The position numbers and the translations under genes are program-made. The notes beneath the pieces were generated by a model that worked only from the letters and a program-made list of their open reading frames with translations, had not been told where the DNA came from and did not search any database. A DNA stretch of 17,961 bases from Baffinella frigidus (taxonomy: Eukaryota; Cryptophyceae; Cryptomonadales; Baffinellaceae): assembly GCA_026770585.1 (NCBI GenBank), contig MU646732.1, forward strand, positions 155,313 to 173,273. The letters run 5' to 3'. The stretch's first letter is position 1, and the number at the start of each line of letters is the position of its first letter. Below, one piece after another: positions 1 to 7,121 of this stretch.

Positions 1-17
1 GGGGGGAGAGAGGAGAC

Positions 18-67
18 CATTCCCGGTCAGACTCTTGCTTCATCCGATCGAAGAATATCCGCAGAAC
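18..67 (-). CDS. Dynein exon 17, RIFFDRM segment
   Basis: Acceptor CTCGCGAACAG preceded by a (CT)12 tract, donor GAATG|GTCTCC; 50 nt, phase 0 to phase 2. It reads VLRIFFDRMKQESDRE and starts a Trp codon. It continues LRLWAHE of exon 16, matching HEcxRVFxDRLxxxxDRxW of dyneins leading toward AAA4. The gene continues past base 1. Confidence 0.9.
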
Positions 68-930
68 CTGTTCGCGAGAGAGAGAGAGAGAGAGAGAGAT
101 AGAGCGCGTTAGGGATTAGGGTTTAGGCTTGAGGGGTTTAGGCGTGAGGGTTTAGGGTTTATGATTTAGGCTTGAGGGTTTAGGGTTTAGGGATTAGAGA
201 TCAGGGTTCAGGGTTGAGGCGTGAGGGTTGAGGGTTTAGGGATTAGGGATCAGGGTTTGGGGTTTAGGGTTTAGGGTTTAGGGTTTAGGGTTTAGGGCTT
301 AGGGTTTAGGGTTTATGATTTAGGGTTAAGGGTTTAGGGTTTCAGGGTTTAGGCCCGGCGGGGGGGTGACCAACCCCTAAACCCTAAACCCCAAACCCTA
401 AACCCTAAACCCCAAACCCTAAACCCTCACGCCTCAACCCTGAACCCTGATCTCTAATCCCGAAAGCAACCTCGTATACCCAGAAGCGGAGGTGATCGTT
501 TAACCCCTGAACTCTAAACTCTAAACCCCCAACCCTAAACCCCCAACCCTGCAACCCAAACCCTAAGCCTCAAAAATCGACCTCGTGAGCCCAGAGGCGG
601 AGATGTTCGTTTAAACTCTCAACCCTAAATCCTCAACCGCCAACCGCCAACCGCCAACCGCCAACCCCAAACCCTAATCCCGAAAGCAACCTCGTGAAAC
701 CAGAGGCGGAGATGTTCGTTGCGGGGGGTGTCGAAGCTCTCTCTCAAACCCTAAACCCTAAACCCTGAAGGAGATGTTCGCTTAAACCCTCAACCCTAAA
801 CGAGATGCTCGCGTGAACCCCAAACCCTAAAGGAGATGCTCGCTTAAACCCTAAACCCCGAACCCCGAACCCCAAACCATGAGCCTGAAAACAACCTCGT
901 GACCCCAACCCCTAAGCCTAAAAAGGAAAC
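68..930 (-). other. Intron 16: telomere-like arrays with exon 16 donor echoes
   Basis: On the plus strand, 75-99 is (GA)12, 105-356 is a degenerate G-strand array (TTTAGGG type) and 371-930 is a C-strand array (CCCTAAA type), meeting head to head at 345-375. The C-strand part is interrupted by copies of the exon 16 donor edge at 471-500, 582-610, 691-746 and 896-905, with fragments near 768-835. It is not a chromosome end: exons of one gene lie on both sides. Confidence 0.85.
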
Positions 931-1024
931 CTCATGAGCCCAGAGGCGGAGATGTTCGTTGCGAGGGGTGTCGATGCTCTCTCCCAGGTCCTCGGCCGTT
1001 TGCAGGAGCATCCCGCTCAATATT
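931..1024 (-). CDS. Dynein exon 16, ILSGML to LRLWAHE
   Basis: Acceptor GTCTTTCTGCAG, donor CATGAG|GTTTCC; 94 nt, phase 2 to phase 0. It reads ILSGMLLQTAEDLGESIDTP then RNEHLRLWAHE. Dynein has FQGML...LxRLWxHE here, the C-terminal helix of AAA3. Both edges are heavily echoed: the acceptor edge about nine times at 1204-1580 and the donor edge at least four times at 471-905. Confidence 0.93.
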
Positions 1025-1203
1025 CTGCAGAAAGACAGGGCGGTGTCAGAATTCTGCATAACCACACGATGGACTACGAACCTTTCATCAAAAGTCAACC
1101 TGCCTTGATGAAATTAACTTGAGAGATTTCCTGGTGCAATTTGGTCACGTACCCCTCTGGAATCCAGGCCCAACGAAACCCTCGAAGCCCACCGTGTAGA
1201 GGC

Positions 1204-1580
1204 AGGGCCATCCCGCTCAGGAATATGCAACACCCGTATGTAACATAGATCAGTAGAGTTTCCGCCGTCTGCAGCAGCATCGCGCTCAGGATCCTGCCAA
1301 CACAGCATCCCGATCAGGAGTCTGCGACATGCGTCGACCAGTAGCGTTGACGTTGGTGCCACAAAGTCCTCGGCCGTCTGCAGCAGCATCCTGTTCAGGA
1401 TTCTGCATCACGGCAGGGCCATCCGACTCAGGATTATGCATAAATGCAGGGCCATCCCACTCAGGAGTCTGCAACACTCGTATGTAACATAGATCAGTAG
1501 AGTTTCCGCCGTTTGCAGCAGCATGCCGCTCAGGATTCTGCATGAAGACAGGGCCATCCCGCTCAGGAGTCTGCAACACC
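1204..1580 (-). repeat. 33-bp-period repeat of exon 16 acceptor edge
   Basis: A unit containing CATCCCGCTCAGGATTCTGC on the plus strand recurs with its CAT at 1209, 1278, 1306, 1387, 1420, 1453, 1522 and 1555; the true exon 16 copy is at 1009. Spacings 1387-1420-1453 and 1522-1555 are 33 bp and 1453-1522 is 69 bp. On the sense strand each unit reads as a TGCAG acceptor followed by the start of ILSGML. A 72-bp longer repeat (1226-1297 and 1470-1541) adds a block with CTACTGATCTATG. Confidence 0.88.
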
Positions 1581-1807
1581 CGTAGATCAGTAGAGCTGAA
1601 CTTCGTGCTAGGGGTCAGCCGAAGCTGCCCCCCAAACCCTCCAAAGTGGATCACATCGAGGATGGAGAATGTCTCATTTCCTCAGGAGGAAGGCGCGAAA
1701 TTGAACCTTTTCCCCAAGGAATTCCCAAGGCCCAGCCTCGATTTGATCAAATTCGCCCTCACGCCAGGCGTGCGGCGCTCTCCCATGCAGGATGTTGTGA
1801 GAAATTT

Positions 1808-1945
1808 CATATGGAAACACTCGTAATTTATAAACTGGATTCAATGAAATTTACTACACAGAACGGTCTTTACTAGTAATATTAAAGCAAACGTGTAGTA
1901 ATTTTGATTGAAATCCAGTCACTAAATTATAAGTGTTTCCATATG
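1808..1945. mobile_element. MITE-like hairpin element, CATATGGAAACACT ends
   Basis: Imperfect inverted repeat of about 138 bp. Left end CATATGGAAACACT matches the reverse complement of the right end, and the arms extend about 50 bp inward through TTTACTACACA / TGTAGTAATTTT. The core ACTAGTAATATTAAAGC is shared with the elements at 2518, 7625, 12657 and 15127. There is no coding capacity, so it is a non-autonomous element within intron 15. TTGTGAG occurs on both flanks and may be a target duplication. Confidence 0.8.
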
Positions 1946-2056
1946 AGATTGTGAGGGCAATGCGATTGTGTGAGATTATGCGGTGGATTATAAAAGCAGG
2001 GCCGGCATGGTGCTGGGGCGAGTTGCAAGAGGTTGGTGTTGGTGTTGTTTGGGATG

Positions 2057-2208
2057 CCACACAGCGGACTTCGAGAGGATTTTGAATAACACCCAAGAGA
2101 TAAGACCTAGGACCCTACTGTAGACAACCCGCAGGGACATAGGCTACGGATAAGGTAACGAAAACGGCCCGGTTTGGGCCGAAAATTCCTTCGTAGCCCG
2201 CTGTGTGG
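2057..2208. mobile_element. MITE-like element, CCACACAGCGG termini (full copy)
   Basis: Starts CCACACAGCGG and ends CCGCTGTGTGG, 152 bp. Internal landmarks are CCTACTGTAGACAACCCG, GATAAGGTAACG and GGGCCGAAAATTCCTTCG. The same family in reverse orientation is at 9303-9462, with partial copies at 9833-9970, 10492-10575 and about 11757-11826. It is non-coding and intronic. No clear target duplication is visible. Confidence 0.8.
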
Positions 2209-2253
2209 TGAGCCCATCCCACACAGAAACCCTAAACCATCCCAACCACACAC

Positions 2254-2309
2254 CCTTGGAGGTCGCGCACGCTCCAGAAGTAGTGCGGGCAGGACGGGAC
2301 CGGTTTCAA
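2254..2309 (-). repeat. Donor-edge echo of exon 15
   Basis: Copy of the last about 55 nt of exon 15 including its GT donor, located in the downstream intron. The frame is kept (HYFWSVRDLQ instead of HYTWSVRDLQ). It could act as a decoy or alternative terminal exon half, but no acceptor-edge match accompanies it. Confidence 0.85.
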
Positions 2310-2323
2310 GGGGAATCGGAGAA

Positions 2324-2346
2324 TTGAAGTCGGATTCCGACTTCAA
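2324..2346. repeat. Perfect 23-bp palindrome
   Basis: TTGAAGTCGGA, a single T, then TCCGACTTCAA: two 11-bp arms around one base. It lies in intron 15 between exon 15 and its echo. Confidence 0.85.
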
Positions 2347-2409
2347 CCCCCTTGAAATCCCACATCGAAAATTCGACGTTTTGCTCAGACTGTGAGGGTT
2401 GGTGGTTAC

Positions 2410-2487
2410 CCTTGGAGATCGCGCACGCTCCAGGTGTAGTGCGGGCAGGATGGGACCGGCTTCAGGCGCGTGCACACTGCCTTGTAT
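2410..2487 (-). CDS. Dynein exon 15, HYTW-VRDL segment
   Basis: Acceptor CCCGGCACAG, donor CCAAGG|GTAACC; 78 nt, one base in, two bases out. It reads YKAVCTRLKPVPSCPHYTWS then VRDLQ. It corresponds to LLPTPxKxHYTFNLRDLS, a dynein hallmark after AAA3. GG plus A of exon 16 gives Gly, so the join is VRDLQ-G-ILSGML, aligned without gaps to RDLSRVFQGML. A 55-nt donor-edge copy lies downstream at 2254-2308. Confidence 0.92.
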
Positions 2488-2517
2488 CTGTGCCGGGCAT
2501 TTCGACGTTTCTCAGAC

Positions 2518-2667
2518 CTCATACGCAAACACTTGTAATTTATAAACTTATAAACTGAATCCAATGAAATTTACTACACACAACGATTTTTACTAGTACT
2601 ATTAAAGCAAACGTGTAGTTATTTTGATTGAAACCAAGTTTATAAATTAAAAGTGTTTCCACATGAG
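2518..2667. mobile_element. MITE-like hairpin element, second AAACACT copy
   Basis: 150-bp imperfect inverted repeat. The left end CTCATACGCAAACACT pairs with the right end AGTGTTTCCACATGAG. It shares the arm TTTACTACACA and core TACTATTAAAGC with the element at 1808-1945, and most of its length is alignable to it. Confidence 0.8.
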
Positions 2668-3006
2668 AACCGCAGGCAGCAAGATTTACGAACACGTTCT
2701 TGTTGTATGCATGGCGGCCGAGATTAATCCACACAGTGGATTAATGTCTCTCCGGACCGCACGGGTGCCACGGGTCAGACGACTTTCAACTCTTACGACA
2801 ACGTCTAAAGTGTTCGGCAAGTTAACTTAACGCGTTTCAACTCTACAGATTCGCCGCATCGATTGAGTCACGGGTTGAAACGCACAGTGTTTTCCAGTGC
2901 TGGATCGGAGCACTCTTGCCTGAGCCACGCTACACTAGAGTCGAAGAGCGTGAGACTTAATCGGGGCGGGGTATCAAATTGGATACTTTCACCCCACCCG
3001 TATTGA

Positions 3007-3140
3007 TCCGGGGAAACCTAATTTTCTTTCATTTGATGGCAATGAAAATTACTACACAACTTGTTCTTCCTAGCAATATTCAAACAATTATGTAGTAATT
3101 TTCATTGCCATCAAATGAAAGAAAAATAGGGTTTCCCGGA
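3007..3140. mobile_element. MITE-like hairpin element, TCCGGGGAAACC ends
   Basis: Near-perfect inverted repeat, arms about 55 bp (TTTCATTTGATGGCAATGAA on the left, its complement on the right). Termini are TCCGGGGAAACC and GGGTTTCCCGGA. TA occurs outside both ends (CCGTATTGATCC / GGATAAGTATGG), consistent with the TA target duplication inferred for the copy at 12657-12798. Confidence 0.85.
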
Positions 3141-3265
3141 TAAGTATGGCATCGGAGCCTAATTTCTGAAGAAAAAGCTCCAATTCCCTGCGGGGGCGAG
3201 TATTTAATTTAATTAAACACACATTTAAATCCAACAGTCGTCGCGCGGAGGGTGGGGGGGCAGAC

Positions 3266-3375
3266 ATGGCCAGAGTCGCGCGGACGATGCGGTCTCTCAG
3301 AGAGGTGATCTCTGCGGGGAACCCCGTCTGGTCGTGGTACCACGCGAGACACGTCGAGAACACCACCTTGATGTC
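3266..3375 (-). CDS. Dynein exon 14, VFSTCLAW segment
   Basis: Acceptor CCACCCTGCAG, donor GCCAT|GTCTGC; 110 nt, the longest exon. It begins DIKVVFSTCLAWYHDQTGF, then PAEITSLRDRIVRATLA, and ends with AT, completed to Ile by exon 15. Dyneins show IFSTIL-W...FPxEVxxLxxxIVxATLALY at this point of AAA3. The acceptor sits at the edge of a G-rich (C-rich on the sense strand) telomere-like array. Confidence 0.93.
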
Positions 3376-3384
3376 CTGCAGGGT

Positions 3385-3660
3385 GGAGGGTGGAGGGTGG
3401 AAGGTTCAGGGGTGTGGGGTGTGGGTTTGGGGGTTGGGGGTTGGGGGTTGGGGTGTGGGGTGTGAGGTTTGAGGTGTGGGGTTTGGGGTTTGGGGTTCGG
3501 GATTTGGGTTTTGGGGTTCAGGGTTGAGGGTTTGGGGTTGGGGGTCTGGGGTTTGGGGTTGGGGGTTTGTGGTGTAGGATGTAGGGTGTAGGGTTTAGGT
3601 TTTAGACCTTGGTGTTTGGGGCCTAGGGTTTGGGGTTTAGGGTTTAGGGTTTCGAGTTTC
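3385..3660 (+). repeat. Telomere-like G-rich array, GGGGTTTG/GGGTTGG dialect
   Basis: Degenerate repeats of GGGTTT, GGGGTTG and GGTGTGG units on the plus strand, ending in TAGGGTTTAGGGTTT. On the sense strand it is C-rich and forms the pyrimidine tract ending at the exon 14 acceptor. Confidence 0.85.
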
Positions 3661-3967
3661 AAGGTTCCGGCGTTAACCTACTTCCGGCATTCCGCATCTC
3701 CCTCCCGTATCGCATACCATAGCACCCTACGGAACGCCGTAGTTAGCGTAACGCTGGAATTCGGTCGTCCTTACACATACAACCTAAGCACTGCTAAGTG
3801 GCAAGCACCACTCTGGAAATCACGTCTTTGCGCTTTACGAGAGGGGTGCCATTCAGGGAAGGGGGCGTGTCAATTCCCCTAGATCTACCCTCCGACTTCA
3901 CACCCACTTATCAGCGGCCGAGTTCCTTTTCGCCTGGAAATCCGGGCGAAAGTCAGTTGGCATCCAA

Positions 3968-4037
3968 TGCAAACGGATAAGATTCTAGTACAAATGGTTC
4001 AGATGGACAGTATCCGTGAAGCCCCCGTGGCTGCCAA
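3968..4037 (-). mobile_element. Partial CCACTTAGCAGC-family element
   Basis: Reverse-oriented copy: it ends GGCTGCCAAGTGG and includes GTATCCGTGAAGCCCCCGTG and TAGTACAAATGG, matching 7122-7260 and 13811-13886. It abuts an exon 13 donor echo. Confidence 0.75.
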
Positions 4038-4042
4038 GTGGA

Positions 4043-4071
4043 CCCTTACCTCATCGGAGATGAGGTAAGGG
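4043..4071. repeat. Perfect hairpin formed from an exon 13 donor echo
   Basis: CCCTTACCTCATC, three bases, GATGAGGTAAGGG. The left arm is the echo of the exon 13 donor (CTTAC|CTCATC); the right arm is its inverted copy, so a GAG|GTAAGG donor is present on both strands. Confidence 0.85.
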
Positions 4072-4095
4072 TACATATACACCCCAAAACCCTTA

Positions 4096-4248
4096 CCACG
4101 CCAGACAGCTCGAGGGAAGTGACTGTCTTATCGTAGTCAGATCTGGCTGAAGTGACTTGAGAATCCCTCGGGTTTCCCTTGAACGATGTCAAAAGTGGAT
4201 GTTTCGAGAACGATGTCAAAAGTGGATGTTTCGAGCGCTCTGGCGTGG
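4096..4248. mobile_element. CCACGCCAGA element with internal 27-bp duplication, TA target site
   Basis: Begins CCACGCCAGA and ends CTCTGGCGTGG, 153 bp. The excess over the 126-bp copies (4506-4631 and 7268-7393) is exactly a tandem 27-bp duplication (4181-4207 and 4208-4234). Flanks read ACCCTTA before and TACCTCATCGG after, while unoccupied copies of the site (4041-4055, 4398-4410) read ACCCTTACCTCATCGG. The overlap TA is the target duplication. Confidence 0.88.
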
Positions 4249-4279
4249 TACCTCATCGGAGATGCCCGGAAGGAATTGT

Positions 4280-4387
4280 TTAGATGGACTGCATCCGTTA
4301 GATGGACTGTATCCGTTAGATGGACTGTATCCGTTAGATGGACTGTATCCGATAGATTGACTGTATCCGTTAGATGGACTGTATCCG
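4280..4387. repeat. 18-bp minisatellite, six units
   Basis: Six units of TTAGATGGACTGTATCCG in exact 18-bp register, with few substitutions. The unit is the internal segment of the CCACTTAGCAGC family (compare CAGATGGACAGTATCCGTG at 4003-4021), so it is an expansion inside an element relic in intron 13. Confidence 0.92.
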
Positions 4388-4403
4388 TGAAGTGGACCCT
4401 TAC

Positions 4404-4440
4404 CTCATCGGAGATGCCCGGAAGGTGGAGGACGTGCATG
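4404..4440 (-). repeat. Donor-edge echo of exon 13
   Basis: 37 nt matching 4646-4682 with one difference, together with the GTAAGG donor and the intronic GTCCACTT that follows it. Two further shorter copies are at 4252-4273 and 4050-4062. Confidence 0.9.
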
Positions 4441-4505
4441 ATGGATAAAATTCTAGTAGACATGGTTTAGATGGACTGTATCCGTGCAGCCCCCGTGGAT
4501 GCTAA

Positions 4506-4631
4506 CCACGCCAGAGGGATCGAAACATCCACTTTTGGCATCTTTCAGGGGAAACCCCTTGAATACTTAAGTCAACCACGTAGAATCTGACGTGGATAAG
4601 GTGTCGGTTTCTCTCGATTGTTCTGGCGTGG
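4506..4631. mobile_element. CCACGCCAGA element, 126 bp, nested in a CCACTTAGCAGC relic
   Basis: Termini are CCACGCCAGAGGGATCGA and TCGATTGTTCTGGCGTGG. It splits the relic GATGCTAA / AAGTGG, whose uninterrupted form is GCTGCCAAGTGG at 4031-4042. It lies 15 nt from the exon 13 donor. The copy at 7268-7393 has identical length in the opposite orientation. Confidence 0.87.
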
Positions 4632-4645
4632 AAGTGGACCCTTAC

Positions 4646-4719
4646 CTCATCGGAGATGCCCGGGAGGTGGAGGACGTGCATGTGTCCCAACAGCCGCGTG
4701 GGGACCGGCGCGGAGTTCC
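4646..4719 (-). CDS. Dynein exon 13, PTRLLGH segment
   Basis: Acceptor GCATGTGCAG, donor GATGAG|GTAAGG (the best donor in the window); 74 nt. It reads (G)NSAPVPTRLLGHMHVLH then LPGISDE, matching the dynein stretch RNxVTPRFLRHFNVI and the loop that follows, including the conserved Arg. Donor-edge copies lie downstream at 4050-4062, 4252-4273 and 4404-4440; acceptor-edge copies lie upstream at 4760-4768, 4872-4880 and 5117-5125. Confidence 0.92.
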
Positions 4720-5150
4720 CTGCACATGCATACGTTCAGGTGATATGCTCAGGTTAGGACGGAGTTCCCTGCATATGCTCAGGTTAGGAGTCTCACGAGC
4801 TACACATTTTCAGGTTAGGAGTCTCACGAGCTGCATACTCTCAGGTTAGGAGACTGGCAACCGTTGAAAATCGGAGTTCCCTGCATACGTTCAGGTTAGA
4901 CGGTTTTCACATCTGGCAGCCACTCACCGAAATGAAATCATGAACAATGGCTCCAATTCCGGCAACTTTTGGCGATGTCCTGAAGTTTTAGAGTTTTACG
5001 TTGTGATAAACATGCCAAAAGTGGCCGGAATTGGAGCCATTGTTGTTGCGAAAACCACTCTAGGAGTCTCACGACCTGCACACGCTCAGGTTAGGAGTCT
5101 CGCAGCCGTTGAAAATCGGAGTTCCCTGCAGATGTTCAGGTTAGGAACCT
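4720..5150. repeat. CAGGTTAGGAGTCTCACG repeat with exon 13 acceptor echoes
   Basis: CAGGTTAGG occurs at about 4750, 4780, 4812, 4842, 4892, 5088 and 5138, usually followed by AGTCTCACGA. Four units carry the last nine bases of exon 13 with its CTGCA acceptor. The 4943-5044 hairpin interrupts the array. Confidence 0.85.
4943..5044. mobile_element. Hairpin element, AACAATGGCTCCAATTCCGG ends
   Basis: Arms of about 30 bp: AACAATGGCTCCAATTCCGG then CAACTTTTGGC on the left, GCCAAAAGTGG then CCGGAATTGGAGCCATTGTT on the right. The loop is about 40 bp. It shares AATGGCTCCAATT and AACTTTTG with the hairpin at 13302-13377. Confidence 0.85.
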
Positions 5151-5262
5151 CAAGCCAGAAATCGCCCCGCACGTGTGCAAACTCCAACACTCTTCCTGCA
5201 GAGTGTCGCTGGGGTTCAAGACACGCCAGAGGGCTTGAGGGAAACCGGCGCCTTATCGGTGC

Positions 5263-5372
5263 AGAGTGCAGGGTGTAGGGTGTAGGGTGTAGGGTGTAGG
5301 GTGTAGGGCGAGGGTGCAGGGTGTAGGGTGTAGGGGTGTAGGGTGCAGGGGTGTAGGGGTTGCGGGTGGTGC
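5263..5372 (+). repeat. TGTAGGG heptamer array
   Basis: Near-perfect tandem GGGTGTA units with a few GTGCAGG and eight-base variants. It begins eight bases from the exon 12 donor and is C-rich on the sense strand. The same dialect recurs at 10025-10140. Confidence 0.92.
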
Positions 5373-5379
5373 AGCGCAC

Positions 5380-5431
5380 CTCCTCGTTGAAACTGCATGG
5401 TCGCGACAAACGACACCCTCTCCAGATCCAC
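5380..5431 (-). CDS. Dynein exon 12, sensor-1 strand
   Basis: Acceptor GCGTGGACAG, donor GAGGAG|GTGCGC; 52 nt, phase 0 to phase 1. It reads VDLERVSFVATMQFQRG. Dyneins have LExxxFVAAMxPPGGGR here; the polar residue after Met (N or G in most) is Gln and the PP is replaced, so sensor 1 is non-canonical. The acceptor edge (20 exonic nt plus 14 intronic) is repeated upstream at 5581-5614. Confidence 0.9.
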
Positions 5432-5580
5432 CTGTCCACGCCAGGGCATAAGCTGGATTTTCACACACACTCGTTCGCGCAAAAAGGGTTTAGATGGCTC
5501 ATCGTGGTACAGATTTTTGAAAATTCGCATGGCAAGAGCTCCAATTTTCATTGCCCTCTTTTAAAAGAAAATACTTGTTC

Positions 5581-5614
5581 GACACCCTCTCCAGATCCAC
5601 CTGTCCACGCCAGG
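5581..5614 (-). repeat. Acceptor-edge echo of exon 12
   Basis: 34 bp matching 5412-5445: 20 exonic nt (GACACCCTCTCCAGATCCAC on the plus strand) plus the intronic CTGTCCACGCCAGG with the acceptor. It lies in the upstream intron. Confidence 0.9.
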
Positions 5615-5616
5615 TC

Positions 5617-5799
5617 CCACTCAGCAGCCACCGGGCGCTTCACGAATACAGACCCATCTAAACGCATTGTACTAGAATCTTATCCATTGCCCTGGAACCT
5701 CACCGGGATTTCTGTAAGGTAACGGAAACTCGCTCCGATTTGGGCCGAAAATCCCCTCGTGAATTCAAGGTGAAAAGGTCTTCGCTCGCTGCTAAGTGG
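5617..5799. mobile_element. CCACTTAGCAGC-family element with an internal insert
   Basis: Starts CCACTCAGCAGCCACCGGG and ends CTCGCTGCTAAGTGG. Relative to the 139-bp copy at 7122-7260 it carries about 44 extra bp after GGATTTC, containing GTAACGGAAAC and GATTTGGGCCGAAAATCCCCT, a fragment of the CCACACAGCGG family. So one element carries a piece of another. Confidence 0.8.
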
Positions 5800-6361
5800 A
5801 TAAGTCGGAGTCTCGGATACAACTCGTATTTCAAAGTTTGTACCCGGATCCGAAATTTGGTATTCAGATCGGACGTGGAAAGGACGAGAAGTTGCGTGTC
5901 GCCGGGTCAGTACGTACCATCTGTACCACGAAAACGAAACGTAGCGTTTTGAAATTCCCACTTATGACCTGGCGTGGCCAGGAAGCTCAGTCAGGAAGTC
6001 TTTCCACACGGCGGTCTACAGACCTTCCATCACAAGTCAACTTGCCCAGGGGCAGTTAACTTTAAGGATTTTCTGGTGTAGATTTGGTCACGTTATACGC
6101 TAAATGTAGCCACACGGCAGGTGCGCGAAACGGCAGTTGCCACCCGAGAATGCGAGAGGGGCCTATTTAAAATCCATGTGCTTTTAAAAGTGGGCATTTG
6201 TGTAGTAACTTTCGTTGATTGGTCACGTAACTAGCCATATATTGGCCAGTCACGAGGTTGGAACACCTTATCCTGGTACACATATTTACAACCTCACATG
6301 TAAATAGGATTCTCGAGCATTCTGGAGTGGTAGGAGTGCGGGATCGAGGTCTGGTTTTGAC

Positions 6362-6600
6362 CATCACTAGAGGCTTGGTCCGCACGTGCGGTAGGATAGT
6401 CGACCCCCAGAGGAGAGAAGGCAGCAGAGAGAGGAGAGAGCGATAGAGGAGAGAGAGACAGGGAAGAGAGAGAGGAGAGAGAGAGAGAGATAGAGAGAGG
6501 AGAAAGAGAGGAGAGAGATGAGAGAGAGTGGAGCGAGAGAGGACACTGACCATCACTGGAGGTTGGGTCCGCACGTGCGGCAGGCTAGTCGAACCCCAGA
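6362..6600 (-). repeat. Two donor-edge echoes of exon 11
   Basis: At 6362-6390 and 6551-6580 the plus strand repeats CATCAC(T)GGAGG...GTCCGCA, matching the end of exon 11 (6903-6930) with its GT donor. On the sense strand both read LPHVRTxPxVM before the donor. Each copy also shares a further ~60 bp with the other (CCCCAGAGGA...AAGGCAGCAGAGAGAGG). Confidence 0.82.
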
Positions 6601-6900
6601 GGAAAGAAGGCAGCAGAGAGAGGAGAGAGCGAGGGAGAGAGAGAGGAGAAAGAGGGGGGGGGGAGAGAGAAAGAGCGAGGAGAGAGAGAGAGCGAGGAGA
6701 GAGAGAGAGAGAGAGCGAGGAGAGAGCGAGAGAGAGAGAGGAGAGCGCGAGAAAGGAGAGAGAGGAGAGAGAGGAGAGAGAGGAGAGAGAGGAGAGAGAG
6801 GAGAGAGAGAAAGGGGGGAGAGAGGAGAGAGAGAGAGCGGGAGGGGAGAGAGCGAGATAGAGAGAGAGCGAGAGAGGAGAGAGAGAGAGAGAGGAGACAG
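6407..6900 (+). repeat. Long GA-rich polypurine tract
   Basis: Almost uninterrupted A/G on the plus strand apart from the 6541-6600 exon 11 echo, mostly GAGAGAGG units. On the sense strand it is CT, beginning right after the exon 11 donor. It is a candidate for triplex DNA. The Arg/Glu-rich and Ser/Leu-rich ORFs here are translations of this simple repeat. Confidence 0.92.
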
Positions 6901-6902
6901 AC

Positions 6903-6949
6903 CATCACAGGAGGCTCGATCCGCAAGTGCCACCCGCCCGTCTCCACAA
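6903..6949 (-). CDS. Dynein exon 11, ETGGW segment
   Basis: Acceptor GTGTGGGGCAG, donor GTGATG|GTCTGT; 47 nt. It reads (V)VETGGWHLRIEPPVM; family members have xxDHGGWYDR at this position. The donor edge is repeated downstream at 6551-6580 and 6362-6390, each followed by a CT-rich stretch on the sense strand. Confidence 0.88.
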
Positions 6950-7121
6950 CTGCCCCACACATCACGTCAGGCCACTTACACATCAGGTACACATCACGGC
7001 AGGCCACTTAGCAGGCCGCATTCCGTAGGGTGCTACGGTATGCAATGCTACAGTGTGCAATACCGTAGGGTGATACGAAATGCCGGAGTCAGGTTGACAC
7101 CGGAGGTATGGAGTCCGCTCA

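Larger units (their letters stand above)
1025..2409 (-). other. Intron 15
   Basis: Contains the 33-bp-period repeat built from the exon 16 acceptor edge (about 1204-1580), about 200 nt of unassigned sequence (1600-1800), a hairpin element (1808-1945), a CCACACAGCGG element (2057-2208), an exon 15 donor echo (2254-2308) and a perfect 23-bp palindrome (2324-2346). Confidence 0.8.
2488..3265 (-). other. Intron 14
   Basis: Holds two hairpin elements (2518-2667 and 3007-3140), a 10-bp-arm hairpin at 2723-2745, and otherwise sequence I cannot assign. An open segment after a good acceptor at 3195 (reading ELELFLQKLG) lacks a phase-compatible donor, so I do not call it an exon. Confidence 0.75.
3376..4645 (-). 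other. Intron 13
   Basis: From exon 14 upward it holds a G-rich telomere-like array (3385-3660), about 300 nt of unassigned sequence including a CATACCATAGCACCCTACGG stretch related in inverted form to 7022-7042, then a mosaic at 3968-4645 of CCACTTAGCAGC-family pieces, three exon 13 donor echoes, an 18-bp minisatellite and two CCACGCCAGA elements. Confidence 0.8.
4720..5379 (-). other. Intron 12
   Basis: The upper part next to exon 12 is the TGTAGGG array (5263-5372). The lower part is a semi-tandem array (4720-5150) built on CTCAGGTTAGGAGTCTCACG with exon 13 acceptor-edge echoes (CGGAGTTCC|CTGCAT at 4760, 4872 and 5117). A 102-bp hairpin element is inserted at 4943-5044. Confidence 0.85.
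5432..6902 (-). other. Intron 11
   Basis: Contains the exon 12 acceptor echo (5581-5614), a CCACTTAGCAGC-family element (5617-5799), a stretch with GTACCCGGATCCGAAATTTGG (5840-5900) repeated at 12039-12062, a segment at 6040-6100 (ATTTTCTGGTGTAGATTTGG) repeated near 1127-1150, a TGTGTAGTAA motif at 6199, two exon 11 donor echoes (6362, 6551) and a purine tract (6407-6900). Confidence 0.8.

Noticed and set aside
1-930. Chromosome end or subtelomere
   Set aside because: Exon 17 lies at 18-67 and exon 16 at 931-1024, so the telomere-like sequence is intron 16 of one gene.
1578-1607. A 30-nt minus-strand candidate exon reading TKFSSTDLR with phases fitting exons 14 and 16
   Set aside because: Exon 15 at 2410-2487 has the same phases and carries the true PHYTWSVRDL motif. 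The 30-nt match is a chance open piece; kept only as a possible alternative exon.
3150-3194. Segment after the acceptor CCCCCGCAG reading ELELFLQKLG
   Set aside because: Phase fits exon 14, but there is no usable donor, exon 15 joins exon 14 directly with the expected residues, and the AATTGGAGC motif is a dispersed repeat.
4280-4387. CRISPR-like array
   Set aside because: The 18-bp units are directly tandem with no unique spacers.
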